From: Bemisia tabaci | Lineage: Eukaryota; Arthropoda; Insecta; Hemiptera; Aleyrodidae | Length of the DNA: 64,000 nucleotides | NCBI RefSeq assembly: GCF_918797505.1 | Contig: NC_092797.1 | Location: 16,195,372 to 16,259,371 of the forward strand | Direction: 5' to 3' | Shown: in pieces, positions 21,296 through 32,224 of the stretch | How the letters are laid out: every line of letters begins with the position of its first letter | How positions within the stretch are numbered: the stretch's first letter is position 1 | Position numbers and translations under genes: made by a program | Notes under the pieces: model-generated | What the model was told of the DNA's origin: nothing | The model's database searches: none | The model's input: only the letters and a program-made list of their open reading frames with translations

Positions 21296-21618
21296 AGGCA
21301 CTTTTCTGGAGCGGTACAGCTGTGATTCAAAAAAGTTTTTCTCTCGACGTCAGAAAGAGAGTCGAGCTTTCAAAAGAATCGTATGTCGCTGCTTGTTTGC
21401 GGAGCTTTGCTCCACTTCTGTGAGGCCAGCGGGCAGCCAGCGGCGCGACGCTAATGAGGCCTCGTAAAATATGTCAACTCCAGCCCATTTGCTGATTTGC
21501 TGCAGCCGATGCATTATTGATGTGCCTGTGAGCGTGTACACTGTACAGCTCTACGCCCGGCACATCTACCGCCGCGCCGGTCATCTCCGGAAGTCCATCG
21601 ACCAACTCATTTGCAATA
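21296..21618. other. Unassigned non-repetitive segment
   Basis: Moderately GC-rich, with minus-strand open frames of 60-80 codons and no domain. Words such as CTAATGAGGC and GCATTATTGATG could be regulatory, but nothing decides this. Confidence 0.3.
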
Positions 21619-21870
21619 CTGCCGTCCTGAGGAAAAATGTCGTATAAGCCTTCAGGCGTTGAAAAATTTTCTTCGATGCATGCAAAATTGCTGGAAAACT
21701 TGTCGATATTTTTCTCCCAATTTTTCACAGAATTCTACTCGCAATTTAATCTACAATATCTAAACATGGCAAGGAAAAATATTCATAACTCTCCGATAGA
21801 ATGAACATTTAATTTGAGGAAATTTGGCAACGTCATATGGTTCGTACGTCTTTCTTCCTTAGTACGGTAG
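21619..21870. mobile_element. MITE, family A copy 4
   Basis: CTGCCGTCCTGAGGAAAAATG to TTTCTTCCTTAGTACGGTAG with the family A interior. The flanks AATA and AACA are a near-match 4-bp duplication. Confidence 0.9.
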
Positions 21871-22000
21871 AACAAGTCAGTCGTATAAGTCTGAAATGAA
21901 GAATTCTTCCCTTATGTCCTCTAAATATCTCCAAGAAAAAATTGCTTGCGGAATTTCAGGTCATTCATCTCGCAAAGAGACTCCCAATTTCTTAAGAATA

Positions 22001-22001
<1 letters not shown>

Positions 22002-22042
<41 letters not shown>
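22002..22042. repeat. Poly-A tract of 41 bases
   Basis: Pure A run in otherwise unassigned AT-rich sequence (21871-22506). No flanking retroelement body was recognised. Confidence 0.9.
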
Positions 22043-22044
<2 letters not shown>

Positions 22045-22506
22045 CAAAGAAAATATAAAATGATACTCAAAACAATACTAAACCCATCCACTCCTAATAC
22101 GATAACTCAAACAGTAAGTTCAAAGTTCGAAGAATTAAAAAAATCATCCCCAATATCAAGTCAGTGAAATCAGAATAAACAAGTTACAAGTTTTTTCCTT
22201 GAGTCACGAGTGTTTATTTTTAGTCATCCTCGTTGAAATCCAACTTTTTTTCCCATTCTCTCTTTTTTCTTTTGCGAATCATGTCGCACTGAGCCCCACA
22301 AACGTGAGTGACGAACTCCTTGCGGCTATTAAATATGATATTTGTTCATAACAGTCCCAACGAGGAGCAGTTTTGAGGCCACGAACCAGTGGGCCCGGGC
22401 GCCGACCTCCGACAGTTGTTCGTTGTCGCTCAACGTAACGGTGACACATTCGCCAGGAGCTTCTTTGCTTTGCGAACTCTTTCCTCTACTCGTTCGAGGA
22501 AGAGCA

Positions 22507-22745
22507 TTGCCGTGCTGAGGAAAAACGCCGTATGAACATTAGAGAGTTGCCAGATTTCCCCGGATAAAACGTCTATTTTTATATTTTCCTTTGAAGTTTT
22601 CAGGTATTTTAGATAAAATTGCGAATAAAATTCTCTGAACATTCGGAAGGAAAATCTTCGCTTGTTTGTTGCAAACTTTGTATTTTATCAAGACAAATTT
22701 AACAACGTCTAAAGGCTCGCACGGCGTTCATCCTTAGCCCGGCAG
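22507..22745. mobile_element. MITE, family A copy 5
   Basis: TTGCCGTGCTGAGGAAAAACG to GCGTTCATCCTTAGCCCGGCAG, with the usual family A interior and near-match flanks (AGCA/AGTA). Confidence 0.9.
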
Positions 22746-23261
22746 AGTAGTCCCTCGACCTCATGCAGGGAATATTTTGCCGTTTGTTATTTCTGCCGTA
22801 CAGGTACACACTGCACAGAGCGAAAGGTGTGCGTGTCATCATACTCTGAGAGACAAAGTTCTGACCTTGGAACTTTAGCACGGTATTCCGACCGCTATAT
22901 TCAGTTCAAGAACCGTACTTTCGGTGCATCTAAGTGAACTTTGCCATGAACTGAACTTCAGAAGGAGTTCGAGTGAAACGAACCAGAACCTTCTTCTTCT
23001 TCTACCTTTTGACTAGGGCCGTGACCCTGTTTGTCTAGCCTCTTAGCCAGAACCTAAGTATGTCAAAGTAAGTAGGGCCAAAAGTAATAGTTTCATGCCC
23101 TTAATGTACTTATACACGGTAACATGAACCGAAAGCATAGTTGCAGAACTGAATAGGACACGACCGATATCAAACACGATATCGGTTCATCTGATATTTT
23201 TTATTCGGGCTGAGGGGGGGGGGGGGGTGAATTTTTTTCTTATATTTATACATCACTGTAG
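22746..23261. other. No recognised feature
   Basis: Contains CTTCTTCTTCTTC near 22991 and a G tract (GGGGGGGGGGGGG) near 23215. No supported gene or repeat. Confidence 0.4.
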
Positions 23262-23439
23262 ATACCTGGCTACGGCCGAAGAATCTTCTCCAGAAAACGA
23301 AGTATCCGGTATCACATTTTTGGTAGTTTTAATCGTGGTAGGCTCGCTCACGGAGGGCGGTACACCCATTACGCCCCCCGGATCCGTCTATGATTCAAGT
23401 CTCCAAAATTGCATTGACGACTTGACTGGTGTCTTTTAA
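23262..23439 (+). CDS. Candidate terminal exon (uncertain)
   Basis: Following an acceptor-like ATACATCACTGTAG, a frame of about 59 codons runs to TAA. The peptide has a hydrophilic start (LATAEESSPENEVSGI), a hydrophobic stretch (TFLVVLIVVGSL) and a tail GSVYDSSLQNCIDDLTGVF. This would suit a short membrane-anchored C-terminus. No other exon or family was recognised. Confidence 0.25.
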
Positions 23440-24149
23440 AACGCGTCTGAAGTGAGAAATTTTAAATTTTTACTTCTCTCCGTTTCAAATTTACCAATAT
23501 TTCTCTTCCTCGTAGGATATTTCAAAATGTCCCAGATCTTCCAGTGTGGACCTTTGAACGCTTGCGCCAGACGCATTACGCTTGTTTTCGATTCTTGAGA
23601 CGCCCATGCATCGTGTTTAACTCGAATTCGGCAAGTCATTCGTACGCACCTTTTCCCCTTCAGTTTGCCTATTTTCTGTGTTAAAGGATTGTTTTTAGCA
23701 CCTCACAAACCTACTTTCCCAATACTGATCCCATTTTTTGATACATGTGGCAACGTAGCCACAGAGTGACCGTGCTCACGCAGTGCTCGTTGCACACGCA
23801 CAATCTACTTACAAGGTGCGCGTGCGTGGGCGAGGTGACAAACGAATTAGTCGAGGCTCCAGAATTCAAAATGAGATGTAATCAGCGTTGCCAAACCGTA
23901 GAGGAAATGATCTTTTAAAATTAAGAGCCCAAATACTGTTTAAAATTTCCGTAAACTACGGACGAAAGTAAAGGGAAAGTCAAGGAATCTTGAAATCTTG
24001 AAGTCTGAGAAAAAAGTCAGGGAAAATCGGGGAATTTGGTAATGAAGAAATCATGGAAACTCCGCAAAAATTAAAGGTTTGGTTGTTTTGCTTGGGGGCA
24101 AAACCTCAAAACCTCAAAAATTGGTTTTATGTTTATAACAGACGAATTC
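23440..24149. other. Unassigned
   Basis: At 23950-24050 it contains AGGGAAAGTCAAGGAATCTTGA and related words also seen near 6600 and 31390. These are probably remnants of one more old repeat family. No gene seen. Confidence 0.35.
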
Positions 24150-24296
24150 GTCAAAATTAAAGACTTCTGTAATATACTACAGTAACATAGATTACTATAA
24201 TATACTACAATAACATAGACATGCTACTATAATGTACTACAATAACATTGACTAACTATACTATAATACTACAAGAACCTGGACTACTATATTCCG
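24150..24296. repeat. Tandem repeat, about 30-bp unit
   Basis: Four or so diverged copies of TACTATAATATACTACAATA followed by ACATAGA-type sequence. Confidence 0.75.
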
Positions 24297-24355
24297 CGAT
24301 TTTCGATCCAAATTCAAGTCTGACCCCAAAATGGGATTCGGAGCGTGAAGCAAAT

Positions 24356-24608
24356 CGACGGTGTAAGTCGGCAATCACATAACTCGTTTGCGGTGTCTGA
24401 AAATCTCCGCCTCTATGTTATTTTTTTAAAAGAGAAGAAATTGACGTCATTCCTTGAAGTTTATGCAGAATTTTCTTCGCACAGAGAAGAAAAATCACGG
24501 AAGTTTTAAAGAATTGCCGTTGAGTAGTTTTCCATTAAAAAAATAACGTATGACAGGAAGTCTGCGACGTCGCAAACCGAGTTATGTGATTGCCGACTTA
24601 CACCGTCG
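24356..24608. mobile_element. MITE, family K copy 1
   Basis: CGACGGTGTAAGTCGGCAAT and its mirror ATTGCCGACTTACACCGTCG form the ends. CACATAACTCG and CGAGTTATGTG extend the inverted repeat. AAAT flanks both sides. 253 bp. Confidence 0.88.
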
Positions 24609-25224
24609 AAATGTAACTATCTACGGAGGAAAGGACCTCACTTCATTGACAATTAAAATTGAGTTTTTAGTTTGAACTTTAGATGCGTGTTCAAAAAACA
24701 TTTCGAAATAAAAATGGACATAGATACGTCAAATCAGGCTTGATAGAGTTGAAGTTGACCCTACTTCGATTATAAAATGCGTTTAAACAAATTATGAGGA
24801 AAGAAGTCATAATCATTCATTTTTTATCAAATGGTTTTTGTAATTGGCATCGAAATAAAAGTGACAACGTTGTTAAGCTGCAGTAGTAAGGCCCCCTCAA
24901 TGATTCTGTCGCAGGATTCTAAAAAAATTTATTTTTCATTTGATGAATGGTAGTCCTACGCAAACTAGATACAATGAACTGTCACAGGCGTGGTATCGAA
25001 GTAGTCAGAAAATCTCATGCAGATGCTGGGGGAAAAAACATTTGTCAACTCAATCTCTATAAGGTCGCACCATGACTTTACATGCATGCATATTCCTTTA
25101 AAAAAAAGTTGTTTCAGTTTTTTGAGAATTGTCGAACTCGGCAAAAATTTCTAGTGTTTGAAGCACTCTTATTTTAATTTTTTTCCTTTTGGTGAGAATA
25201 ATAAAGTAGTATAACTGTATAACT
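24609..25224. other. No recognised feature
   Basis: AT-rich with no supported open frame or repeat. Confidence 0.5.
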
Positions 25225-25455
25225 CACTGGGAAAAAAACTCATTGGATCTAGAGTCCAGACTCTTAAAAACATCGACAAGAAAAAATACTCTTGATTCAA
25301 TCAGATTTAAGCTTAAATCAAGAACCAAGCCTCCTAATTTGAGCGGATTTCCTTTTGATTTAAGCTTAAAGCTGATTGAATCAAGAGTCTTTTTTCTTGT
25401 CAATGTTTTCAAGAGTCTGGACTTTAGATACAATGTGTTTTTTTTTTTTCTAGTG
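25225..25455. mobile_element. MITE, family B copy 4
   Basis: CACTGGGAAAAAAACTCATTG to CAATGTGTTTTTTTTTTTTCTAGTG with mirrored GAGTCCAGACTCTT blocks. Confidence 0.93.
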
Positions 25456-25702
25456 CAACAAAATTTATTGTTTTCTATTTCTAACCAAGGAAATTTCTTT
25501 AATATAACATGTATTGCTAATTACATAAATCTACGAGTCAGAATTTCTTTCAGTCATCATGTTCTACGCATTATTTAAAATTTCAGTGAGTGCAAAAAAA
25601 AAAGAAATAAAATCCAACTAATTTTACTTTTTAATACCTACTTTCAATCAGAGCAATGCTCCTTTTCCAGAGCTTCGAAACGATCTTAAAGTTCAACCGG
25701 TG

Positions 25703-25935
25703 CACAGTGGATCGAGTCAATGGAAGAAGTCGGACATGAAAATTTTGACAAAAATTGTAAAATTTTACGTTTATCTCATCACAATTTTAATTTTAAGGGG
25801 TGCTTCTTATAGACAATTTTAAGAGAAAACCAATGAATTTATTTTTAAAATATCAAACTTGCATATTAATGAAGATTTATGCTTTTAAAGTTTCTAAATT
25901 ATGTCCGACCTCTCCCATTGACTCGATCCACTGTG
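25703..25935. mobile_element. MITE, family E copy 3, with TSD
   Basis: Exactly 233 bp from CACAGTGGATCGAGTCAATG to TTGACTCGATCCACTGTG. It is flanked on both sides by CGGTG, a perfect GC-rich 5-bp duplication. It lies just beyond the stop codon of a candidate minus-strand exon. Confidence 0.95.
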
Positions 25936-25979
25936 CGGTGTTAGATTAGTGGACCACAGTCCATCCGAGCGAATCCGTG

Positions 25980-26126
25980 TCAACAGCAGCTGATCCTCGG
26001 CCGTCTCAGTGAGAATGCACTTGCGAAGAGATTTTTACGATCACTTTCACTGAATATTTCGTTGAACAAAAGTTCCAGAAATTCAACCACTGAGTCTGTT
26101 GTGTTTAAATCCGACAGGACTGCTCT
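25980..26126 (-). CDS. Candidate terminal exon of a minus-strand gene
   Basis: Acceptor TACGCTAAATCTGCAG is followed in phase 0 by 48 codons and TGA. The peptide is helix-prone and acidic, then basic: RAVLSDLNTTDSVVEFLELL, NEIFSESDRKNLFASAFSLR, ending ISCC. It joins in phase to the exon at 26241-26288 across a 114-nt intron. The intron is itself open in frame, so retention would add 38 residues. I do not recognise the protein. Confidence 0.4.
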   Translation of the reverse strand, partial: RAVLSDLNTTDSVVEFLELLFNEIFSESDRKNLFASAFSLRRPRISCC

Positions 26127-26240
26127 CTGCAGATTTAGCGTAGCTAAACGGATATGATTAATTTTTATTGCCGGGATAATCTGGCGTCTCTTTATCGTAC
26201 TTTGAAGATTTGCCGCTAGCCAGGGAACACGAATACTCAC

Positions 26241-26288
26241 CTGTGACGCAAAACAATAAAGATGCCTCTGAGAGTCGAACAAAATAGT
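26241..26288 (-). CDS. Candidate 48-nt exon, same minus-strand gene
   Basis: Sixteen codons read TILFDSQRHLYCFASQ between acceptor TTTTTTAAAGCCATGCAG and the strong donor CAG|GTGAGTATTC. Both ends are phase 0, matching the exon at 25980-26126. Upstream, toward 26402, the frame stays open into a foldback element, so any further exons lie beyond it. Confidence 0.38.
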
Positions 26289-26365
26289 CTGCATGGCTTT
26301 AAAAAATATATTTAAATGTGCGTAGAAGTGAGAAATCTGGATTCTACGCACACATGACGCTTTTC

Positions 26366-26940
26366 CATAATGGACCACTCGACAAGGTACGAATTTAAGC
26401 AATCTGATTCTAGTTTCTTAACCAGAATTTCACGTAGAACACGATTCACGCAACGAAAATTACTGAAATCAACTCCTAACGAAGATATAAACGCTTTTAT
26501 TTCACATTGGTTACGAAGAATTTGAACTGCCCGCTCACGTGAAACTCAAAGCTCTACGTGAGTCAAATCGAGCACTAAAACGGTTTCAGCAAGCTTCTCA
26601 AACGAGCAATGTTCATTTTCCACCGTGTGTTGTTACTACTGTAAGCAATTTGCTGTAGCTGAGCCAAAGCGTCAAGATTGAGGTTGTCAGATTATTATAT
26701 CGCAGAGACTGTCATGATAACGTCTAGCGTGCGATATGAATCACGTAGAGCATTGACAGTATTTGTGAGTTTTCATGAGCGGGTGGTTTAAATTCACGCG
26801 TCAAGAATAATTAATTATCTTCGTAAGGAGTTGATTTCAGTCATTTTCGCTGTGCGCACTGTGTTTTACGTGAAATTTTGGTTCAGAACCATGTATCAGA
26901 ATGTGGCAATTCGTACCTTGTCTACTGGTCCATTGTTGAC
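26366..26940. mobile_element. Foldback element, about 575 bp
   Basis: AATGGACCACTCGACAAGGTACG at the left is mirrored as CGTACCTTGTCTACTGGTCCATT at the right. AAATCAACTCCTAACGAAGAT pairs with ATCTTCGTAAGGAGTTGATT, and GCTCTACGTGA with TCACGTAGAGC nearer the centre. Nearly all of it is self-complementary. No clear target duplication. Confidence 0.82.
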
Positions 26941-27429
26941 ATACTTACGTTTGATCTATAAGTCTCCCAGAGTTTTATTTTTCCATAAGAGGACTCTGAT
27001 CGCAATGTCTTACATTGAGATAAATTTATGAGATATTAATGACGAGCCAAATATTTGAATTTTTATGACACACTAAATACCACCTTCATAATTGAGATTT
27101 GCCTTTTGGGTTTTGATAATGGTTAGAGAAATGAGCAGAAGGATAGGACAAATCGTTCCATTTTGGTGCGCTGAATGGAACACACTAAAGCATCCTTTGT
27201 CATGCAACTATTCATGCTCCAATGTTGTCTGTATTGCATATTCGAAAAACTGAAGGCGCGCGGGGCTTTTCTCGCATTTGTAGATTTTTCAGTCGTTGGT
27301 TAACGCGTGATTTAAAGTCAGCGGCGGAATATTGTCCCTAAGAAGTAGAAGCGTAAAAAAAATCAGCAAAAGTGACCAAAGACCGCCCTTGGGGCCTTTT
27401 CTGCTCTGTACCCCTTGCGGTGTCACGAA
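26941..27429. other. No recognised feature
   Basis: AT-rich then mixed composition. No supported gene. Confidence 0.5.
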
Positions 27430-27594
27430 CAGTGGCGTGGCGTGAATTGCGATATATCGATTGTTATGCCATTTGAACCTATGGAAAAGGATCGATAAAC
27501 AGGGTGTTCACAGCGAACGCCCTAATAATCGATTCTTTACCATAGGTTTAAATGGATCAAAAATCGATACATCGCAATTCACGCCACGCCACTG
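27430..27594. mobile_element. hAT-type MITE, family C copy 4, with TSD
   Basis: CAGTGGCGTGGCGTGAATTG to CAATTCACGCCACGCCACTG, flanked by GTCACGAA on both sides (perfect 8-bp duplication). It has the central GGTGTTCACAGCGAACGCC palindrome. Confidence 0.96.
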
Positions 27595-27645
27595 GTCACG
27601 AACCGCCGTAACCGCTAAAAAACCCGCCGCTGACCGTAAAAATAC

Positions 27646-27813
27646 GTGACGAGGCATGACGACTATCGATTTTTCCCGATTTGAAGTTATAGTAAAGAAT
27701 CGATTATTAAGTTGTTCGTTATCGCGGGTACCCTGGGAATCGATCCTTTTTCATAAGTTTAAATGGCCGATGAATCGATTCATAGCCAAGCACGACTGCA
27801 CAACTCGCCACTG
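27646..27813. mobile_element. hAT-type MITE, family C copy 5, diverged
   Basis: Family C interior (TTTTTCCCGATTTGAAG, AATCGATTATTAAG, GATCCTTTTTCATAAGTTTAA) between GAGGCATGACG and CTCGCCACTG. The right end carries a small insertion relative to the others. Confidence 0.7.
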
Positions 27814-28835
27814 GATGAAGTAGCGACGCACGACTGCTATCCGTCGAATCGTGGAGAGCGGGGCAGAAAAGGGGGGTGTCATCGTTGACCGTGTAATTAA
27901 TGACCTCCAACGCAGTGATGACATCATCCTCAACGAGTATCCATCGGTCATCAAACATCGATTACTGCGATCGAGCGTGAAGCACGATCCTAGGGAGAAA
28001 ATCAAATCTCGTAAGTCGCATGCACGAATGAGCTCGATGAGAAATTGGCTTTCGAGTGTTCGTGGCTGTAAAATCAAACTTTTTTTTTTTTTTTTTTTTT
28101 TATTTTTGTTTTTTTTTTTTGCCGTGAGAGGATGTCATTCGAGTCGTTTTTAGTTCCGCTTTGTTTCTGTGTGAGGTTCATTCCGCAGTGATTGCTTTAC
28201 AATAGTTCACTCAATTTTGTTTCATGATATTTTGATGTCGTAGACGGTTAACGCTTCCAAGTCCTTAAAGCCAACGGTTGATATGTAAGGGAAAGAAAAT
28301 TTTAGAGGCAGGAGACAACTTAATTTCTTTTCTTTACCCTTCTATTCTCCTACCGTTTGTAAATCTCAAGAGATCGTTATGACATGAACAAAAATTAATC
28401 AAAATTAAAAATGGCTTACCCTCAGTAAACAAGACTCAATTTATCTCTTTTGGAATCCTCTCTTTTAATGTGATAGTGGGGTAAAAGTAGTATGTATAAT
28501 AGAAAACTGTACCAAATAATGATTTACATTAAATCGTACCAAGATTCCCATGTAAGCATTATAAAATTTCCGTCATTTTTACCGTACGTTTCCGTTAATT
28601 TTACTTTGAATCTGTGTCAGTTAAAATTGCAATTTTACGAAATAACTTCAACCTACAATTTCGTCATACGTATGAGTGGGTATCATTCCGTCAAGAACGA
28701 CATATTTTCTTAAAATCTGATCATAAAATGCTTTAAAATTCTTCGGTGCATTTCTGCATCAGGTGAACGATGATCAGAGAACACAGTTTATCAATAACAT
28801 GGAGACTCAAAATTAGCGAAATCAGATCATTAAAT
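27814..28835. other. Unassigned, with T-rich tract
   Basis: A T-rich tract at 28081-28120 (T runs broken by TATTTTTG). A 100-codon plus frame across 27851-28153 and two minus frames overlap each other and show no domain. AT-rich beyond. Confidence 0.4.
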
Positions 28836-28972
28836 GGACTACATTTTTCAATTAGGAACTATAATGTCCGACTCAGTCCAGAAACAACGTATGTACCATC
28901 AGTTTCCTTATGCACATGCGTGTTTTTATAGATGAGCCAGAAATTATAGTTCTGGATAGCAAAATGCAGTCC
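28836..28972. mobile_element. MITE-like, family Y copy 2
   Basis: GGACTACATTTTTCAATTAGGAACT and AGTTCTGGATAGCAAAATGCAGTCC form the ends. ATGTACCATCAG and CCAGAAATTATAG are shared with the copy at 39848. Confidence 0.7.
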
Positions 28973-29092
28973 AAATACGTCTATTCATTTCTTCTATTTC
29001 CTAATTTTTTTATTCATTCTTTTTCTGCTTCTTCTTCTTCTTCTACCTTCCTTTTCTTCCTCCTCTACCTTTTTTTCGTTCGAAAAACTCAG

Positions 29093-29203
29093 ATCCAAGT
29101 TTGAAACTTCCGTCCATGCTCGGATACTGCAATTGGTCTCTGCTAATTTGTCCGCAACTTCAAATTAGATCCGTTTCCGTTGTAAAGTTGCTCAAGATCA
29201 AGA
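29093..29203 (+). CDS. Candidate internal exon (weak)
   Basis: A very long pyrimidine tract (CTTCTTCTTCTTCTTCTACC and onward) and CTCAG precede a segment open in one frame to the donor GTGAGTGACG. The peptide begins PSLKLPSMLGYCNWSLLICP. The tract may simply be a microsatellite. A competing minus-strand frame covers 29143-29346. Confidence 0.18.
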
Positions 29204-29468
29204 GTGAGTGACGACGTGCTGCGAGCTTTTTCCCGCCAACAACTCATCAGTGCTGTGGTGGGGCCTTCCGCACGAAATGCAGCGAGCCTTTCTCGCCTCT
29301 CTCTTCCGATTAAAACTGCAACCAAGTTACTCATTTGCCACACCATGCAGGAAAATACTCACGCCATTTGATCACTAATCGTCATCGGGCAAATTGACTC
29401 ACCAATAATTATGCTTTATTGCCTTGGCGATTTTCAAACTGGTAGTGGCAAGAAGGAAAGAAGCGTAT

Positions 29469-29726
29469 GGACGTGGTGAAATTTCGAAACCACGTACCTC
29501 GTTTGTGGTTTTTGAAGTCTCCGCTCCCATCTTATTTTATTTAAGGTGAAAAAATTAGCATCATTCTCTAGAGTTCTTACAGAATTTTCCTCGCACGGAG
29601 AAGATATATAACGGTAGAATCTGAGAATTGCCATTGAGTCGAGTGGCATGCCATTTCAAAAAATAAAATATGACAAAAATTCTGCAATGTTGCAGACTTG
29701 AATTCGTGGTTGGGAGTTTCACCGTC
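29469..29726. mobile_element. MITE-like, family K copy 2, diverged
   Basis: GGACGTGGTGAAATTTCGAAACC is mirrored near the right end as GGTTGGGAGTTTCACCGTC. CTCGTTTGTGGTTTTTGAAG and TCTCCGC-type blocks align with the copy at 24356. Confidence 0.65.
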
Positions 29727-30520
29727 TATTTATAAGCACTAAGAAATTATCGATTATTTTTGTTGGGTGTAGGCTCAACGGGCAACTAAACCAACCTAGC
29801 GGCGGAGCATAAAGTATCAAACGAAAGCGAAGGCGTTTTAAGCCGATATCATGCTTTTGATGTTCTGAGTAACAAAACCACCACTCTATCTCTCACCGTG
29901 GAAAAAAGTGTATGATTCCTTACTTTGCAAAAGCGTGATCCTAATTTTAGAAACTTGCATTCATTGTTACTGAATTTTCTTAAACGCCTATTTAAACTGA
30001 AGTGTATCAGTTACCACCATGAGTCCATGTAGCATAAAGCAGTAACTTCTAACATTCGAGGTGAAGTAACCAGTAATTAGCTAGTATTTTTTACACTACT
30101 CATGCACTATCAGGAACATTGGAATAAAATCTGAATAAGAGACGCGGTTTACTCCACAAAAGAGTTCATTTCTTCGTGCATCACCGAAGTTCTCTCCGAC
30201 GTAAACTTGACTCGAATTTTTAAGAAAAATAGCCTCTGAAATAAAGTGTTGTGCGAGATTTTTGTCAGTATGGTTGTTTTTGAGAAAATATAAAGTAAAT
30301 CACTCTTTTATTCATTACCTCTGTTTCATAGAATCTATCTTAAATAAAATAAGATCAACTATTTTAAGTAATAAAATTTTCGAATATTAGCTCTTAATCG
30401 GTTTTAAATGTCTTATAATGCGGGTAATATCCGCGACTTGAAGAAAGGCAAAACTCATTGAAGTGACGATCGTTCACGAATACATGTAGAATTCAGAGTT
30501 ACACATAATGTGTGCCTCTC
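29727..30520. other. No recognised feature
   Basis: AT-rich with no supported gene or repeat. Confidence 0.5.
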
Positions 30521-30810
30521 TACACCGAGAAAAAAGCACGGTTTTTCGACGGTTACCACGGTAGTAATGTCACACGGGATTCAACGGTAGTAGAACCGTG
30601 GATTTTGATGACTCTAATGATGAGCACGGTGCTGTTACTGTGTTCGACGTATATATTACCGTGAGCACAATAATGCTACCACGAGCATGGTTATGCTACT
30701 ATATGCTCATCAATAATCTTACCAAAATCCATGGTTCTACTGCCGTGGAATCCCGTGTGACATTACTACCGTGTAACCGTCGAAAAATCGTGTTTTTTTT
30801 TCTCCGTGTA
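30521..30810. mobile_element. MITE, family I copy 1
   Basis: TACACCGAGAAAAAAGCACGG and CGTGTTTTTTTTTCTCCGTGTA are the ends. TTTTTCGACGGTTACC, GGTAGTAATGTCACACGGGA and CCACGG(T/C)AGTAGAACC are all mirrored. 290 bp. The open frame inside is incidental. Confidence 0.9.
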
Positions 30811-31375
30811 GTTAAAATAAATGTGTTTATAGACCTCTTTGCTAGAATTCACACAGCTTGTTTCAACTTTTTTTAACTTTCCATGCCGGTTTCTTTTCAA
30901 ACACAACCTCACAACCGCGCCTATCTCCCAAAACGGTCCACCATCCGCTCGTTTCTGTATCTGTTTCCGCGTGCTGGGGCTCTCGAGTGAGACAGACGTC
31001 GGCAAGCGGAAACATAAAATTAAAAGTGCGCCTAAGATCGCCTTAAATTGTCTGCATTTTTGATAACCGAGCTGAAATGGAGCGCTAACCAAACAATCAA
31101 TCAAATCCGGATCATTATTGAAGCTCTGATTGTGGTTATGCAACACGCGACTCGGCACTCCACTCGGTTTGGAGTTGGAAAGGCAGTCGTAATGTATCTC
31201 GTTCTTCCTTCCTTCCTCTAGTCAGCTGTTGAGATTTGTTTATTTTATCGTAACGAAACACATCAATCAATATGCGCGTGTAAAATGAGACCAATTTTAT
31301 TTTATTTTTCTACTTGAACTCAGCAGTTCAGGTGGAGTGAGAACACACTGGAAAAATTGAAAGTATTTGTGTATA
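30811..31375. other. Overlapping open frames, no gene accepted
   Basis: Three frames on two strands stay open here for 60-130 codons. The longest (minus 30766-31158) runs into the family I element, and none has a domain. Confidence 0.35.
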
Positions 31376-31841
31376 CAGGGTTGCCACAGTCAGGGAATAC
31401 CGGGAAAAGCAGGAACAGAGGCGGGTCCAGTAATTTGGCAACACCGGATTTCCCCCCCCCCATTTAAACCTATGCTAAATAATCGATTCCTGTCGGAGCA
31501 CTTGGCCCCTCCAAGGATCGATACATTTCCATAGGTTTAAATGGAGAGAAGGCAATGTAGCCGATTTGCTAGATCCGCCAATGAACAGGAATTTTAAAGC
31601 GACAGGATAAATCTGGAAATGTTAGGGGAAATGATGAAAGTGTCAAGGAAAAATTGATAATTCACCTAAAATTGTTTTCTAGAATGGGTTCGAACAACAA
31701 ATTTGGCATGACAACTATTTCAAATTATGTCTCTCTAACCCTCTGGTATAACTTTTACTGTTAGAGCATATCACTCAAATTTGTCAGGGAAATCAAGAAA
31801 ATGACAGGAAATTTCATTTTCTAAATTTTGTGGCAACCCTG
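31376..31841. mobile_element. MITE-like element with CAGGGTTGCCACA ends
   Basis: Ends CAGGGTTGCCACAGTCAGGG and TTTTGTGGCAACCCTG are inverted repeats. Flanks TGTATA and TGTTTA match 5 of 6. A diverged family C-like segment lies inside. Confidence 0.75.
31429..31582. mobile_element. Diverged family C-like MITE, nested
   Basis: CCATTTAAACCTATGCTAAA and CCATAGGTTTAAATGG are mirrored around AATCGATTCC and GGATCGATAC, as in family C. The central palindrome differs and the outer ends are degraded. Confidence 0.55.
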
Positions 31842-32085
31842 TGTTTAGAATTCTGTCTAAGCATAAGTTCGCTGTGGACGAAACCTTTTTTAGCTGACCA
31901 AGTTCCCTATTGGGCTTTGATGTGAAAATGAGTGGGCAAACTCTATTGGCCGGGAAGACGTTGAAATTTTTGGACGAAATTTCCTACGGAAAAACTTCAC
32001 TGGAGCTACTGACTCAAAATATCCCTGGATCCGTTGAAGGTTCCATATCCATTCAATCCTATCACACCAATTTCGCATTACGTAA

Positions 32086-32091
32086 AAGAGC
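32086..32091. repeat. Target-site duplication of the giant palindrome, left copy
   Basis: AAGAGC directly left of the palindrome is repeated directly right of it (39829-39834). The shared word can be extended to AAGAGCAGTA if the element is taken not to end symmetrically. Confidence 0.8.
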
Positions 32092-32160
32092 AGTAGAGGG
32101 GAAATGCCGATCTACGGCCACCTAGGGGAAATGGCGACTTGCGGCCACCTGAGATATCGA
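32092..32160. repeat. Terminal repeat of the left arm
   Basis: Two adjacent near-copies of a ~27-bp unit: AGGGGAAATGCCGATCTACG followed by GCCACCT, then AGGGGAAATGGCGACTTGCG followed by GCCACCT. Mirrored at 39760-39828. Such subterminal repeats are possible transposase binding sites. Confidence 0.75.
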
Positions 32161-32224
32161 AATGTAACCTAACCTAAGTTCAGTGTTGCCGTGTGACCTA
32201 ACCCAAGTACAGCGTTGCCGTGTG

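Noticed and set aside
25703..25935. A full 12/23 recombination signal (heptamer plus nonamer) in family E
   Set aside because: The heptamer CACAGTG is exact, but I see no good ACAAAAACC nonamer at 12 or 23 bp from it; only the heptamer and duplication length are claimed.
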